64,000 nucleotides of DNA. Source: Bradyrhizobium sp. Gha. GTDB lineage: Bacteria; Pseudomonadota; Alphaproteobacteria; Rhizobiales; Xanthobacteraceae. Both the position numbers and the translations under genes were made by a program. The notes under the pieces are model-generated. The model ran no database searches. It saw only the letters and a list, made by a program, of their open reading frames with translations, and was not told the origin of the DNA. Of this stretch, positions 27,785-48,919 are shown piece after piece. The first letter of the stretch is position 1. Each line of letters starts with the position of its first letter. Where the stretch lies: NCBI RefSeq assembly GCF_900113735.1, contig NZ_FOQM01000007.1:1-64000 (forward strand). The letters are read 5' to 3'.

Positions 27785-28401
27785 TTGAAGCGCGCCTCCA
27801 GCGCATCGATGGCGGCCTTGGTCAGAACGAGCTTCTGACGGCGCAGGATGTCATAGACGTTGATGCCCTGGATCGGCAGCACGTCCATGTTCGGGATGTT
27901 GCGGGCCGCGGCAGCAAATCCGTTGTTGAGCTCGGCGCCGTCGATGATCAGCGCGTTGGTGAGCCCCAGGCCCGAGAAGTGACCGAGCAGCGCCTTGGTC
28001 TTGGCGGCTTCCAGCGCGGCCTTGTCGATCACGAGCAGGTCGCCGTCCTTGGCCTTGGCCGAGAGCGCATGCTTGAGGGCAAGCGCGCGGACCTTCTTCG
28101 GCAGGTCGGTGGCGTGCGAACGCACGACCGGACCGAAGGCACGACCGCCGCCGCGGAACTGCGGCACGCGGGCCGAGCCGTGACGAGCACCGCCGGTGCC
28201 CTTCTGCTTGTACATCTTCTTGCCGGTGCGCCAGATCTCGGCGCGGCCCTTGGCCTTGTGCGTGCCGGCCTGACGCTTGTTCAGCTGCCACTGCACGCAA
28301 CGCGCAATGATGTCCTGGCGCGGCTCGAGGCCGAAAATGGCGTCGGACAGCTGGACCGAGCCCGCTTCCTTGCCCTCGAGGGTGGTGACCTTCAATTCCA
28401 T
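27781..28401 (-). CDS. rplD: 50S ribosomal protein L4
   Basis: The 206-residue protein has the L4 motifs [40 protein letters not shown] and the C-terminal [16 protein letters not shown]4 lines the tunnel and, in E. coli, represses the S10 operon. The ATG at 28401, 1 bp after the rplC stop, was chosen over an upstream in-frame ATG inside rplC. Confidence 0.97.
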   Translation of the reverse strand: MELKVTTLEGKEAGSVQLSDAIFGLEPRQDIIARCVQWQLNKRQAGTHKAKGRAEIWRTGKKMYKQKGTGGARHGSARVPQFRGGGRAFGPVVRSHATDLPKKVRALALKHALSAKAKDGDLLVIDKAALEAAKTKALLGHFSGLGLTNALIIDGAELNNGFAAAARNIPNMDVLPIQGINVYDILRRQKLVLTKAAIDALEARFK

Positions 28402-28402
28402 C

Positions 28403-29119
28403 TCACGCACCCTCTTGCTGGGCCGCGGCTTCGGCTTCGCCGCCCGCAACCTTGAACTTGCCGGGCTTCGGAGCTTCCTTCGGCAGCGGCTTCTTGACGG
28501 CGTCGCGCACGCGGATCCAGCCGCCCTTGGAGCCGGGAACGGCGCCTTCGACGAGGATCAGGCCACGCTCGACGTCGAGCTGAACGACGCGGAGGTTGAG
28601 CGTGGTGATGCGGTCGACACCCATGTGGCCGGGCATCTTCTTGTTCTTCCAGGTCTTGCCGGGATCCTGACGACCACCGGTCGAACCGATCGAGCGATGC
28701 GAGATCGACACACCGTGCGTGGCGCGCAGACCGCCGAAGTTCCAGCGCTTCATACCGCCGGCGAAGCCCTTACCGACCGAGGTGCCGGTGACGTCGACGA
28801 ACTGGCCGACGACGAAGTGGTCGGCGAGGATCTCGGCGCCCACGGGGATCATGGCATCCGCGGAGACGCGGAATTCCTCGACCTGCCGCTTCGGCTCGAC
28901 CTTGGCGACCGCGAACTGGCCGCGCTCTGCCTTGGGCATGTACACGGTCTTGCGGCTGCCAGAACCAAGCTGGAGCGCAACGTAACCGTTCTTCTCTTCA
29001 GTGCGGTGGCCTACGACCTGGCAATTGCCGAGCTTCAGCACGGTCACGGGGATGTGTTCGCCGGCCTCTGTAAAGACCCGCGTCATCCCGACCTTTTGTG
29101 CGATCACTCCGGAGCGCAT
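28403..29119 (-). CDS. rplC: 50S ribosomal protein L3
   Basis: The 238-residue protein begins [20 protein letters not shown] and has [41 protein letters not shown] loop near the peptidyl transferase centre. It has an Ala/Glu-rich C-terminal extension ([11 protein letters not shown]). It is the second gene of the S10 group after rpsJ. Confidence 0.98.
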   Translation of the reverse strand: MRSGVIAQKVGMTRVFTEAGEHIPVTVLKLGNCQVVGHRTEEKNGYVALQLGSGSRKTVYMPKAERGQFAVAKVEPKRQVEEFRVSADAMIPVGAEILADHFVVGQFVDVTGTSVGKGFAGGMKRWNFGGLRATHGVSISHRSIGSTGGRQDPGKTWKNKKMPGHMGVDRITTLNLRVVQLDVERGLILVEGAVPGSKGGWIRVRDAVKKPLPKEAPKPGKFKVAGGEAEAAAQQEGA

Positions 29120-29172
29120 CGGCGTGCTTCCTGTTCTTTCTGTCCGCTAGTGGCGAACGTGATCCAAAAATC

Positions 29173-29481
29173 TTAGAGCTTGATCTCGACGTCGACACCG
29201 GCGGCCAGGTCGAGCTTCATCAAAGCATCGACGGTCTGCGGGGTCGGATCGACAATGTCGAGCAGACGCTTGTGAGTGCGCATCTCGAACTGTTCGCGGC
29301 TCTTCTTGTCGACGTGGGGCGAACGGTTGACGGTGAACTTCTCGATGCGGGTGGGCAGCGGAATGGGTCCGCGGACCTGCGCACCGGTGCGCTTCGCCGT
29401 GTTCACGATCTCGCGGGTCGACGTATCGAGGATACGATGGTCGAACGCCTTGAGACGGATGCGAATATTTTGGCCGTTCAT
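29173..29481 (-). CDS. rpsJ: 30S ribosomal protein S10 (NusE)
   Basis: The 102-residue protein starts [19 protein letters not shown] and contains [20 protein letters not shown] and [18 protein letters not shown]. Besides its role in the 30S head it acts as NusE in transcription antitermination with NusG (encoded at 52753-53307). It opens the S10 group, and a long palindrome separates it from tuf. Confidence 0.98.
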
Positions 29482-29497
29482 TGCCGTGTCTTTCTTA

Positions 29498-29562
29498 GTG
29501 AGTGGCGAGTAGCGAATAGCGAATGGATTTCATCCACTCGCCACTCGCCATTCCCTATTCGC
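29498..29562. repeat. Long imperfect palindrome of the GCGAATGGCGAGTGGC type (copy 2)
   Basis: The left arm GAGTGGCGAGTAGCGAATAG and the inverted right arm agree over about 29 bp, with mainly A/G differences that leave G-U pairs in RNA. It begins 4 nt after the tuf stop and ends before rpsJ. It shares sequence with the copy at 16576-16636. Confidence 0.82.
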
Positions 29563-29566
29563 GTGA

Positions 29567-30757
<1,191 letters not shown>

Positions 30758-30797
30758 TTGACTCTCCGTTCAATCGTCAGTTCGTGACCGACGACAA

Positions 30798-32870
<2,073 letters not shown>

Positions 32871-32900
32871 GGGTTGTTCCTTAGATTCCGTGTGTCGCCG

Positions 32901-33386
<486 letters not shown>

Positions 33387-33758
33387 TTACTTCGGACGCT
33401 TCGCGCCGTACTTCGAACGACGCTGCTTACGGTTCTTGACGCCCTGGGTATCCAGAACGCCGCGGAGGATGTGGTAGCGCACGCCGGGCAAATCCTTGAC
33501 GCGGCCGCCGCGGATCATGACCACCGAGTGCTCCTGAAGGTTATGGCCCTCACCCGGGATGTAGCCGATCACCTCGAAACCGTTGGTCAGACGCACCTTG
33601 GCGACCTTACGAAGCGCCGAGTTCGGCTTCTTCGGGGTCGTGGTGTAGACGCGCGTGCAAACACCACGCTTCTGCGGCGACTGCTGCAGCGCCGGCACCT
33701 TCTTGCGCGACTTCTGCACTTCACGCGGTTGAGCGATCAGCTGGTTGATCGTCGGCAT
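33387..33758 (-). CDS. rpsL: 30S ribosomal protein S12
   Basis: The 123-residue protein starts [20 protein letters not shown] and has [16 protein letters not shown] and [20 protein letters not shown]. Lys43 and Lys88, the two positions where changes usually give streptomycin resistance, are both the wild-type lysine. It is the first gene of the str block; a longer open frame continues upstream without homology. Confidence 0.98.
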   Translation of the reverse strand: MPTINQLIAQPREVQKSRKKVPALQQSPQKRGVCTRVYTTTPKKPNSALRKVAKVRLTNGFEVIGYIPGEGHNLQEHSVVMIRGGRVKDLPGVRYHILRGVLDTQGVKNRKQRRSKYGAKRPK

Positions 33759-34421
33759 CCTGGCCTTACCCTTTGTTATCGCGGCCCCTTGCAGGTCCGC
33801 TGTCTTGCCGCGGCCCGTTGCCGGGACCGCAAATTCTCTCGAGCCACCCGCTCGATCGGGCCCGCCCGCGCGGAACAATCCACACAAAGCGAAATCGCGC
33901 CAACCGCTCATTGCTGAGTGGAAAGCGCTTCGACGCCACAGAGGACCGCAGTATCAAGGCCGATCAGCATAAGCCGCGGCCCGCGCACTGAGGTCATGCA
34001 TCCGAATTCGGCCGCAGGAGGTCGTGCCTCAGAGGCCTAAAATCGCACTGGCATTGCCTAGCTATCATCGACAGCGTTTGAGCGGCATTCGTCGAGGTTG
34101 GTGCCCGCTTAGCGACTCCTGGGGATCAACGGGTGGCCCGTTCCGACGTTGGCAATGCTCACCGCCTGTCGTTAAGTGAGGCGCTTTCTATAAGTGAGAA
34201 TCGATCAAGTCAAGGCGAAACGACAGTCCGAAAGCGCTTCTCGCAGCTTCGGAAATTGCCCGGTCGGTCCCCTTACGCGCCTCCCCGATATGGGAACGAT
34301 ATCCCGGCTCCGCCAGCCGCCACCCGATTAACACCCGTATGAAATATACTTTTATGTCGGCCGCTAAGGCTTTTTTTCCTCTTGATGCGTCAATCTGCCG
34401 CCTTCGGCAGAGACAGGCGCC
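33759..34421. other. 663-bp non-coding region before rpsL and the flavoprotein gene
   Basis: Two divergent genes start from this stretch, so it must carry both promoters. No open frame with credible homology was seen. It contains one promoter-like pair for the rpsL direction (34185-34213) and, before the flavoprotein gene, an AT-rich patch AAATATACTTTTATG with a TATACT hexamer but no clear -35. Confidence 0.6.
34185..34213 (-). promoter_or_regulatory. Candidate sigma-70-type promoter for the str operon
   Basis: On the minus strand TTGACT (34208-34213) is followed after 17 bp by TAGAAA (34185-34190); an overlapping TATAGA lies at 15 bp spacing. Initiation here would give a leader of roughly 420 nt before rpsL. 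Confidence 0.4.
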
Positions 34422-35666
34422 ATGCGGTACACCGACATTGCCATCATTGGCGGAGGACTGGCAGGCTCGACCGCCGCCGCAATGCTCGGGCGTGCCGGCA
34501 TTTCGGCGATCCTGATCGACCCGCATGAGACCTATCCGGCCGATTTTCGCGTCGAAAAGCTGAGCGGTCACGGTCAGGTCGAGCGATTCCACCAAACGGG
34601 AATCGCCGACTCGGTCCTGCGTCACGCGACCTTCTCGGGCGAGAACTGGATCGCGCGATTCGGCCACATGCTCGACAAGGCGCCGAGCCGGCAGTTCAAC
34701 ATCCGCTACGATTCGCTTGTTAACGCGATCCGCGACGAGATTCCCGACACGGTCGGACGTATCTGGACCAAGGCGGTGTCGGTCGAGACCAGTGCTGAGC
34801 GGCAAAGGGTAGCCCTCGCCAATGATGAGACCATCTCGGCCCGCCTGGTCTTGCTCGCCAACGGCCTGAATGTCGGCCTGCGCCACCAGCTCGGCATCAT
34901 CAGGAACGTCATCAGCCCCTGCCATTCGATCTCGATCGGCTTCGACGTGGTGCCGGCCGGGCGGAATGCGTTCGACTTCCCGGCGCTCACCTATTTCTCG
35001 GAACGGCCGAGCGACCGCATCCCCTACATCTCGCTGTTTCCGATCGGCACGCGGATGCGCGCCAATCTGTTCGTGTACCGCGGCTTCGACGATCCCTGGC
35101 TGCGCGAGCTGCGCCGCGCACCGGCCGAGACATTGAACGCCGCGCTGCCGCGGCTGAAGCGCATCACCGGCGCTTTCGACATTCCCGGCGAGTTGAAGGT
35201 TCGTCCGGTGGATCTCTACGTGAACGACGCCAGCCATCAGCCGGGCGTGGTGCTGGCTGGCGACGCTTTCGCCACCTCCTGCCCGGTCGCCGGCACCGGC
35301 TGCGACAAGGTGTTCACCGACGTCGAGCGGCTCTGCAACGTCCACATCCCGCAATGGCTCGCCAGCGACGGGATGAATGCCGACAAGATCGCCACCTTCT
35401 ATGCCGACCCGGTCAAGCGGGCCTGTGATGAATGGTCGGCGGCGAAAGCCTTCGACTTCCGCTCGGTCTCGATTGCGACGAGCCCCTACTGGACCGCGCA
35501 ACGCTGGGCACGCTTCATGGCGTGGTCGACCCAGGGATTACTGCGGAGGCTGGGAGGCGCGTTCCACCTGGAGCCGAACTTCCTCGGTCACTCCTCGTCT
35601 TCGTCCTCATCATCCTCGTCGAGGTCGTCCTCGTCGTCGTCATCATCGCTGTCATCGTCGGCCTGA
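34422..35666 (+). CDS. FAD-dependent monooxygenase/halogenase-like flavoprotein with poly-serine tail
   Basis: The 414-residue protein has an FAD-binding Rossmann motif IIGGGLAGSTAA (8-19) with Asp33 ending beta-2, and the second FAD motif VVLAGDAFATSCPVAGTG (277-292), the layout of PHBH-type monooxygenases and halogenases. No WxWxIP halogenase motif is present, so halogenation is not supported. Residues 391-414 are almost all serine; this tail is read from DNA that on the other strand encodes the acidic end of the ABC exporter (79-bp convergent overlap). Substrate unknown. Its neighbours suggest a role in making or altering a small molecule or lipid. Confidence 0.82.
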   Translation: MRYTDIAIIGGGLAGSTAAAMLGRAGISAILIDPHETYPADFRVEKLSGHGQVERFHQTGIADSVLRHATFSGENWIARFGHMLDKAPSRQFNIRYDSLVNAIRDEIPDTVGRIWTKAVSVETSAERQRVALANDETISARLVLLANGLNVGLRHQLGIIRNVISPCHSISIGFDVVPAGRNAFDFPALTYFSERPSDRIPYISLFPIGTRMRANLFVYRGFDDPWLRELRRAPAETLNAALPRLKRITGAFDIPGELKVRPVDLYVNDASHQPGVVLAGDAFATSCPVAGTGCDKVFTDVERLCNVHIPQWLASDGMNADKIATFYADPVKRACDEWSAAKAFDFRSVSIATSPYWTAQRWARFMAWSTQGLLRRLGGAFHLEPNFLGHSSSSSSSSSSRSSSSSSSSLSSSA

Positions 35667-37603
35667 GCGGCCGCACCGTGCGGCTGATGGATCTGGTCGT
35701 TCCACAGCTTGCGATAGGTACCGTTCCTGGCAAGCAGCTCGGCATGCGAGCCGCGCTCGATCGCCCTGCCCCCCGAAATCACGATGATCTCGTCCATCTC
35801 GACCACCGAGGTCAGACGATGGGTCGACCAGATCATGGTGCGCCCCTTGGCGACCTTGAGCAGGGTGCGGTTGATCGCGGCCTCCGTGGTCTGGTCCAGG
35901 GCCGAGGTCGCTTCGTCGAGCAGCAGCACGGAGGGATTGCGGATGATCGCGCGTGCGATCGCGATGCGCTGGCGCTGGCCGCCCGACAGCGTGTCGCCGC
36001 GTTCGCCGACCGGCGTGTCGTAGCCCTGCCGCAGGCCCATGATGTAGCGGTGAATCTCGGCCTTCTTGGCCGCCTCCTCCACCTCCTCATCGGTGGCGCC
36101 TTCCTTGCCGAGCCGGATGTTCTCGCGGATCGACATGTTGAACAGCATGTTCTCCTGGAACACCACCGCCATGCTCCGGCGCAGTGAATCGAGCGTCACC
36201 TTGCGGACGTCGACACCGTCGATGGTGACGCGTCCCTCATCGGGCACGTAGAGACGAAGGATCAGATTGAGCAGCGTGCTCTTGCCGGAGCCAGACGGAC
36301 CAACGATGGCGATGCGCTTGCCGACGTCGAGCTTGAGGCTGAGATTGTCCAGCACCGGCGCCTGGCCGCCTTCATACTGGAAGCTAACATGCTCGAAGGT
36401 GATGTCGTGGGTGATGCGCGGCAGATCGGGCGCGCCGGGACGATCCGCACCCCGCGTCGGCTCGTCGAGCAGCTCCTGGATGTGACGGATCGCGGCGGCC
36501 GAGGAGATCGACACCGGGATGAAATGCATCACATGGGCGATGTTGTAGGAGACCTCCCAGAACGCGCTCTCGAAGGTGACGAAGGTGCCGATGGTGATCT
36601 GGCCCTTGGTCGCGAGGTAGGCGCCGATCGCGAGCACGACGAGGTGCAACAGCAGCACGGAGATGGTGACCGTCCGCTCCACCATCGTCGAGAGGAACCC
36701 CGCGGCCGCAATCCTGTCGCGGGTCGCATCGTTGCGGAAGGTGAAGAAGCCGAACATCTTGCGTTGCAGGCTGAACGCCTTGATCACGGCCTGCGCCGCC
36801 ACGTTCTCCTGCACCATGCCGAGCAGCGCGCTCTCGTTCAGCTTCTGCTCGTAGTTGGCCTGCACCGCCTTCGGCGTCAGGATGCGCGGGCCGATCAAGG
36901 TGATCGGGAATACCAGCAGCGCGACCACCGCGAGCTGCCAGTTCAGGAACAGCATCAGGATGATGCCGGCGATCAACTCAAAGAACGGCAGCGCGGCGCT
37001 GTTGACGAAGGACTTGACCGAACCTTCGAAGGCCGAGAGATCGACCGAGAAGCGCGACAGGATCTCGCCGCGCTTGGTGCGGCCGAAATAAGCCGCGGGC
37101 AGGTCCTGGACATGCTCGAACAGGCGCTTGCGGACGTCGGAGATGACGCAAGCCGCCAACCGCGCATCCCAGCGCTCATACCAGACCGCGACGATCGAGG
37201 TCGAGATGCCGGCAACCGCGAGCACGCCGAGGATCTTGTACAGCGCTTGGAAATCCTCTTCGCCGAGCGCGTCGTCGATCAGGTATTTCAGGCTGAGCGG
37301 CATGATGACGTTGAACAGCGTCTCAACCAGGACGCCGAACGCCACATAACCCAGGATGCGCTTGTAGTTGGACAGGAAGGGCTTGACGAACCCCAAGATC
37401 GTCGCGAGCGCGCCGGCAGCTTCGCGGGCGGTAAAGACGACGAGGTCCTCATCATCATCATCGTCATCGAGCTCAAGCTCGTCGTCATCCTCGTCGTCGT
37501 CTTGCAGCTCGGGCGCGCCGCCGGCCGCAAGCTTGTCCTCGAGCTCGGCCGCCTCTTGCGCGGCGAGCTTCTGTTTGTCGGGAGAGAGAGGCCTGGACGC
37601 CAT
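35588..37603 (-). CDS. ABC exporter (fused membrane and ATPase domains) with acidic N- and C-terminal tails
   Basis: The 671-residue protein joins a six-helix exporter domain (about 75-370) to an ATPase: Walker A GPSGSGKST (435-443), signature LSGGQ (539-543), Walker B VLLLDEATS (559-567) and H-loop His595 (STHR). It should act as a homodimer exporting a lipid, peptide or small molecule. Residues 35-53 and 649-671 are runs of Asp and Glu, unusual for this family. The C-terminal run is encoded in the overlap with the convergent flavoprotein gene. It lies 136 bp after the amine oxidase-methyltransferase gene on the same strand, so they may be co-transcribed. Confidence 0.93.
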   Translation of the reverse strand: MASRPLSPDKQKLAAQEAAELEDKLAAGGAPELQDDDEDDDELELDDDDDDEDLVVFTAREAAGALATILGFVKPFLSNYKRILGYVAFGVLVETLFNVIMPLSLKYLIDDALGEEDFQALYKILGVLAVAGISTSIVAVWYERWDARLAACVISDVRKRLFEHVQDLPAAYFGRTKRGEILSRFSVDLSAFEGSVKSFVNSAALPFFELIAGIILMLFLNWQLAVVALLVFPITLIGPRILTPKAVQANYEQKLNESALLGMVQENVAAQAVIKAFSLQRKMFGFFTFRNDATRDRIAAAGFLSTMVERTVTISVLLLHLVVLAIGAYLATKGQITIGTFVTFESAFWEVSYNIAHVMHFIPVSISSAAAIRHIQELLDEPTRGADRPGAPDLPRITHDITFEHVSFQYEGGQAPVLDNLSLKLDVGKRIAIVGPSGSGKSTLLNLILRLYVPDEGRVTIDGVDVRKVTLDSLRRSMAVVFQENMLFNMSIRENIRLGKEGATDEEVEEAAKKAEIHRYIMGLRQGYDTPVGERGDTLSGGQRQRIAIARAIIRNPSVLLLDEATSALDQTTEAAINRTLLKVAKGRTMIWSTHRLTSVVEMDEIIVISGGRAIERGSHAELLARNGTYRKLWNDQIHQPHGAAAQADDDSDDDDDEDDLDEDDEDEDEE

Positions 37604-37739
37604 GAAACCAACCGATGCTGACGGCCGGCATGACCGCAGAGAGAGCAGGAAAATAGCGGACCACCGCTACTCCGCCGATTCTATGCGATCAGGACGAGTT
37701 CGGCAAAGCAATTGGCGAATTCATCCGCGCCTGGTGATG

Positions 37740-39803
37740 TTAGTCCTCGTCTTCGTCCTCGATCTTGTCGAAGAAGGAATAACGCAAGCTGTCGGCGTCG
37801 GCATACCATTGGCCCGGCCCCTTGTTGGCGGCGAGCGTCGCAGTCCATAGCGCGTCGGTGCAGTCCTTGCGGTGCATCGACAGATCGAAGCCGTTGCCGA
37901 AGAATAGCTCCGACCATTCCCACCAGGTGCCGAGCTTCTTGACCCCGCGCAGCAGGTCGTAGCGGTCGATCACCGCCGAGGCCATGTCCGAGGTGATCGA
38001 GCCGAACACGAGGCCGGTCTTGACCACACGGTTCAACTCGCGGATCGCGCGAACCACCTGCTTGGGCGCAACGTGGCATAGGCTGGTCTCGAAGACGTAG
38101 TCGAACGTGCCGTCCTTGAACGGCATGTCGGTGATCGAACCGAGCTTGTTGTACTTCTTCAGCGCCTTCGGCGTCTTGGCATGGATGGCACGGTTGTTCT
38201 CGATGCCCCAGGCGTCGATGCCGCGCTCGCGCAATGCGCCGACCAGCTCGCCGCTGGCGGAGCCCGCGACCAGGAGCTTGGTGCCCTTGGCCTTGCCCCA
38301 GACGATGTTGATCAGCTTGGACAGATAATCCGGATCTGTGAACTGGTTCCAGACCTCGCCGTAGGGTCCGAGGCCGCGATAATTCTCGAAATAGTCCCGG
38401 TCGATCTTGTCGGAGATCGGCTCGCCATCCTGCTGCGCACGCGCGCGGCGCAGCCGCATCATCTCGGTCAGAATGATGTCGGTCGCCGCATCCGAGGAGT
38501 CGAGCAGACCGTTCAGCGTGGAATCGAACAGATAGTCGCCTACCACCACGATACCGGGATGCTCCTTCGGCTCGGGCCGGTGATTGGACATGACATCGCG
38601 AACGGGCAGGCCGCCAGGAATCGCGTTCACCGACGACAGCCAACGGTGGATTTTGCCTTCCATGAAATGCGCACGCGCGTCTCCGAGCGAGGCCGGCAGC
38701 GACTTCAGCGCGGCGTCGATCAGCTCCTGGTCCGACAGATTTGCGAACGCCAGCGCATCGGAGCCGGGAATCAGCCAGTTCAGGACGCCGTACCTGCCGA
38801 CGTCGTGACGCGCGCCCTCATTGTAGACGCAGCAGCCGCCGAAAGCCTCCGACATGAACCAGGCGCCTGGAATCTTGTCGCCCCAGAACGGAGCGTCGAA
38901 CAGGATCGAGACGCGCAGATAATGCGCGGGACGGTCGAAATACGAGACGTGCTTGACCATGGACTTGCGCAGCTGCTCGCCTTCCCAGCCGACGGTCGAG
39001 AGCCACGAGTGCGGCAGGCACATCAGCACGAGATCGAAGTCGCGCGTCTCCGGCCCCTTGCCGTTCATCATCTTCAGCTGATAGCGGCCGGTCGGCGCCT
39101 TGCCGACGGTGAGCACGCGATGATTGAGCTGGATGTCGGCGCTGACCTCAGACTGCAGGCATTCGACCAGCTGCTCGTTGCCGTTCTGGATGGAATAGAG
39201 GCCGATATAGCCATCGACATCCATCAGGTAGTTCTTGAGCGCGTTGAGGCCGTTGGTGTTGTGGCTTTCGGTCGCGATGTCCGAGCGCGCCATCACCTTG
39301 AAGAAGCGCTTCGCGGTCTCGTCCTCGACCTCTTCGTCGAGCACCTGCTCGGCGGTCTTGTAGGCCCAGGGGTTCTCGTTGTCGTGCGCGCCGACGCCTT
39401 CGTAATATTCGATCGGCGACATCTGCTCGGCGCAACGCTTGCGGAACTGCTCGATCGCATCCGCGGTCTTGGCGCCGTATTTGCGGCGCATGCCGGCGAC
39501 GTCGTCGAGCAACTCGCCGCCGAACTGCACCTGCTCGGCGTCCATCGGAATCGTCTGCAGGCCGAAATGCTGGATCAGCTCGCGCAGCGGATCAGGACCC
39601 GTCATCGAATAGTCGTAGATCTCCGCGACGCCGGCCTCGTACATCGCCGGCGCGGAATCGAATTTGCGCGTGACGATCTTGCCGCCGAGGCGGTCGGAGG
39701 CCTCGAAGATGGTGATGCGGCAGAGGTCGCCGAGCTTACGCTTCAAGTACCAGGCGCTCATCAGCCCGCCGGGGCCGCCGCCTACGATTGCGAGATCAAG
39801 CAT
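37740..39803 (-). CDS. Flavin amine oxidase-like protein fused to a SAM methyltransferase
   Basis: Residues 1-450 form an FAD-dependent amine oxidase/desaturase-like domain: VGGGPGGLMSAWYL (7-20), Glu35 closing beta-2, RLGGK (38-42) and a C-terminal FAD motif VVVGDYLFDSTLNG (419-432). Residues about 475-660 form a class I methyltransferase: motif I LVAGSASGEL (511-520), acidic Glu535 (GIENN) and DMPFKDGTFDYVF (559-571). The protein ends IEDEDED. No frameshift separates the parts, so this is a true fusion of 687 residues. It probably oxidises and methylates one compound, perhaps exported by the adjacent ABC protein; that link is inference. Confidence 0.85.
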   Translation of the reverse strand: MLDLAIVGGGPGGLMSAWYLKRKLGDLCRITIFEASDRLGGKIVTRKFDSAPAMYEAGVAEIYDYSMTGPDPLRELIQHFGLQTIPMDAEQVQFGGELLDDVAGMRRKYGAKTADAIEQFRKRCAEQMSPIEYYEGVGAHDNENPWAYKTAEQVLDEEVEDETAKRFFKVMARSDIATESHNTNGLNALKNYLMDVDGYIGLYSIQNGNEQLVECLQSEVSADIQLNHRVLTVGKAPTGRYQLKMMNGKGPETRDFDLVLMCLPHSWLSTVGWEGEQLRKSMVKHVSYFDRPAHYLRVSILFDAPFWGDKIPGAWFMSEAFGGCCVYNEGARHDVGRYGVLNWLIPGSDALAFANLSDQELIDAALKSLPASLGDARAHFMEGKIHRWLSSVNAIPGGLPVRDVMSNHRPEPKEHPGIVVVGDYLFDSTLNGLLDSSDAATDIILTEMMRLRRARAQQDGEPISDKIDRDYFENYRGLGPYGEVWNQFTDPDYLSKLINIVWGKAKGTKLLVAGSASGELVGALRERGIDAWGIENNRAIHAKTPKALKKYNKLGSITDMPFKDGTFDYVFETSLCHVAPKQVVRAIRELNRVVKTGLVFGSITSDMASAVIDRYDLLRGVKKLGTWWEWSELFFGNGFDLSMHRKDCTDALWTATLAANKGPGQWYADADSLRYSFFDKIEDEDED

Positions 39804-39937
39804 GTGAGTTCCGTGGTCTCCGGCCCTGCCCCCGTCACGGGACCACCGGTCTAAGCTCCCTTAGCAGAAGCACTTTTGCGCCTGAAGGAAAGATGAACAA
39901 AGGTTGATCCCGCATCGCAACAGCCAAACAAAGCAGC

Positions 39938-39965
39938 AAAAAGGCCGGCTTTCGCCGGCCTTTTC
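39938..39965 (-). terminator. Intrinsic terminator after rpoC
   Basis: On the minus strand AAGGCCGGC pairs with GCCGGCCTT around GAAA and is followed by TTTTT. It lies 30 nt after the rpoC stop and ends the rplJL-rpoBC unit before the accessory cassette. Confidence 0.88.
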
Positions 39966-39994
39966 GTTATCCTCGTATTCTTACGGATGAAGCA

Positions 39995-44191
<4,197 letters not shown>

Positions 44192-44284
44192 CGTCTTCTC
44201 CTCGCGTACCGGTCGCCTCCGGCCGCAAATTCGAAAATCACTTAAGCGGGGCGCCCTGCCCTCAAGGCATCGGGAGGGGCGCCA

Positions 44285-44309
44285 ATGCCCGGCCGCGAAG
44301 GCCGGGCAT
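44285..44309 (-). other. Perfect 10-bp hairpin between rpoB and rpoC
   Basis: ATGCCCGGCC pairs with GGCCGGGCAT around a 5-nt loop, 11 nt after the rpoB stop. Without a U-tract it is more likely a processing or pausing element than a terminator, since rpoC must be transcribed through it. Confidence 0.65.
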
Positions 44310-44320
44310 GAACGGTCGTG

Positions 44321-48445
<4,125 letters not shown>

Positions 48446-48919
48446 CGTGGCCTCTCATTTTCGTCGCCCGCTCTGGGCGAACCGTCCGGAACGCGGCTGC
48501 CACCGCTCCCGGGTTGAATTTTTCGAACCCGCTTTGGGGCCGGAGACTCAGGTTTCAGGCGGGAATGTCCTGAATCTGTTCTTCAGACCTTCAAAACGCA
48601 AAACGACGCGCGGGGCGCTAGCGCGCGCCCGCCCGTCACAACGATCGTCTTCACGGACTGAAAAAGCCCGAAATAGCCTGCTCTCCCAACGGCTTACAGG
48701 GAAATCCGGTATCCCTGCCCACCGCGCTTTCGTGCTGCCGAACCGATATGGGGCGACAATAATGGAGATTCGAGAGGTTAACCCTCAAATCCCCACACAT
48801 TTTCGTGTTCAGCCTGCGTCGGGACCATCCGTCGCACGCCTTTTGCATCTGGCGCCGCCCCTTGAGGGGGCAGACCAAGATCCCGGGCCGGAGCCCGGGA
48901 TCTTGCCAGAAAGCGTTGC
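48446..48919. other. 474-bp rplL-rpoB intergenic region
   Basis: No gene is supported here. The region begins (minus-strand direction) with a perfect 12-bp hairpin after rplL and continues as untranslated leader of rpoB. A similar attenuator/processing gap exists between rplL and rpoB in E. coli. Confidence 0.6.
48877..48904 (-). terminator. Perfect 12-bp hairpin after rplL (possible attenuator)
   Basis: AAGATCCCGGGC pairs with GCCCGGGATCTT around a 4-nt loop, 15 nt after the rplL stop. There is no T-run behind it. Partial termination or RNase cleavage here would let L7/L12 be made in excess of the polymerase subunits. Confidence 0.6.

Noticed and set aside
33766..33957. A 63-codon open frame just upstream of rpsL that could be a leader peptide
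   Set aside because: No homology or convincing ribosome binding site, and its composition is that of GC-rich non-coding DNA.
34422..35666. Tryptophan halogenase
   Set aside because: The flavin motifs fit, but the WxWxIP motif needed for flavin-dependent halogenation is absent.
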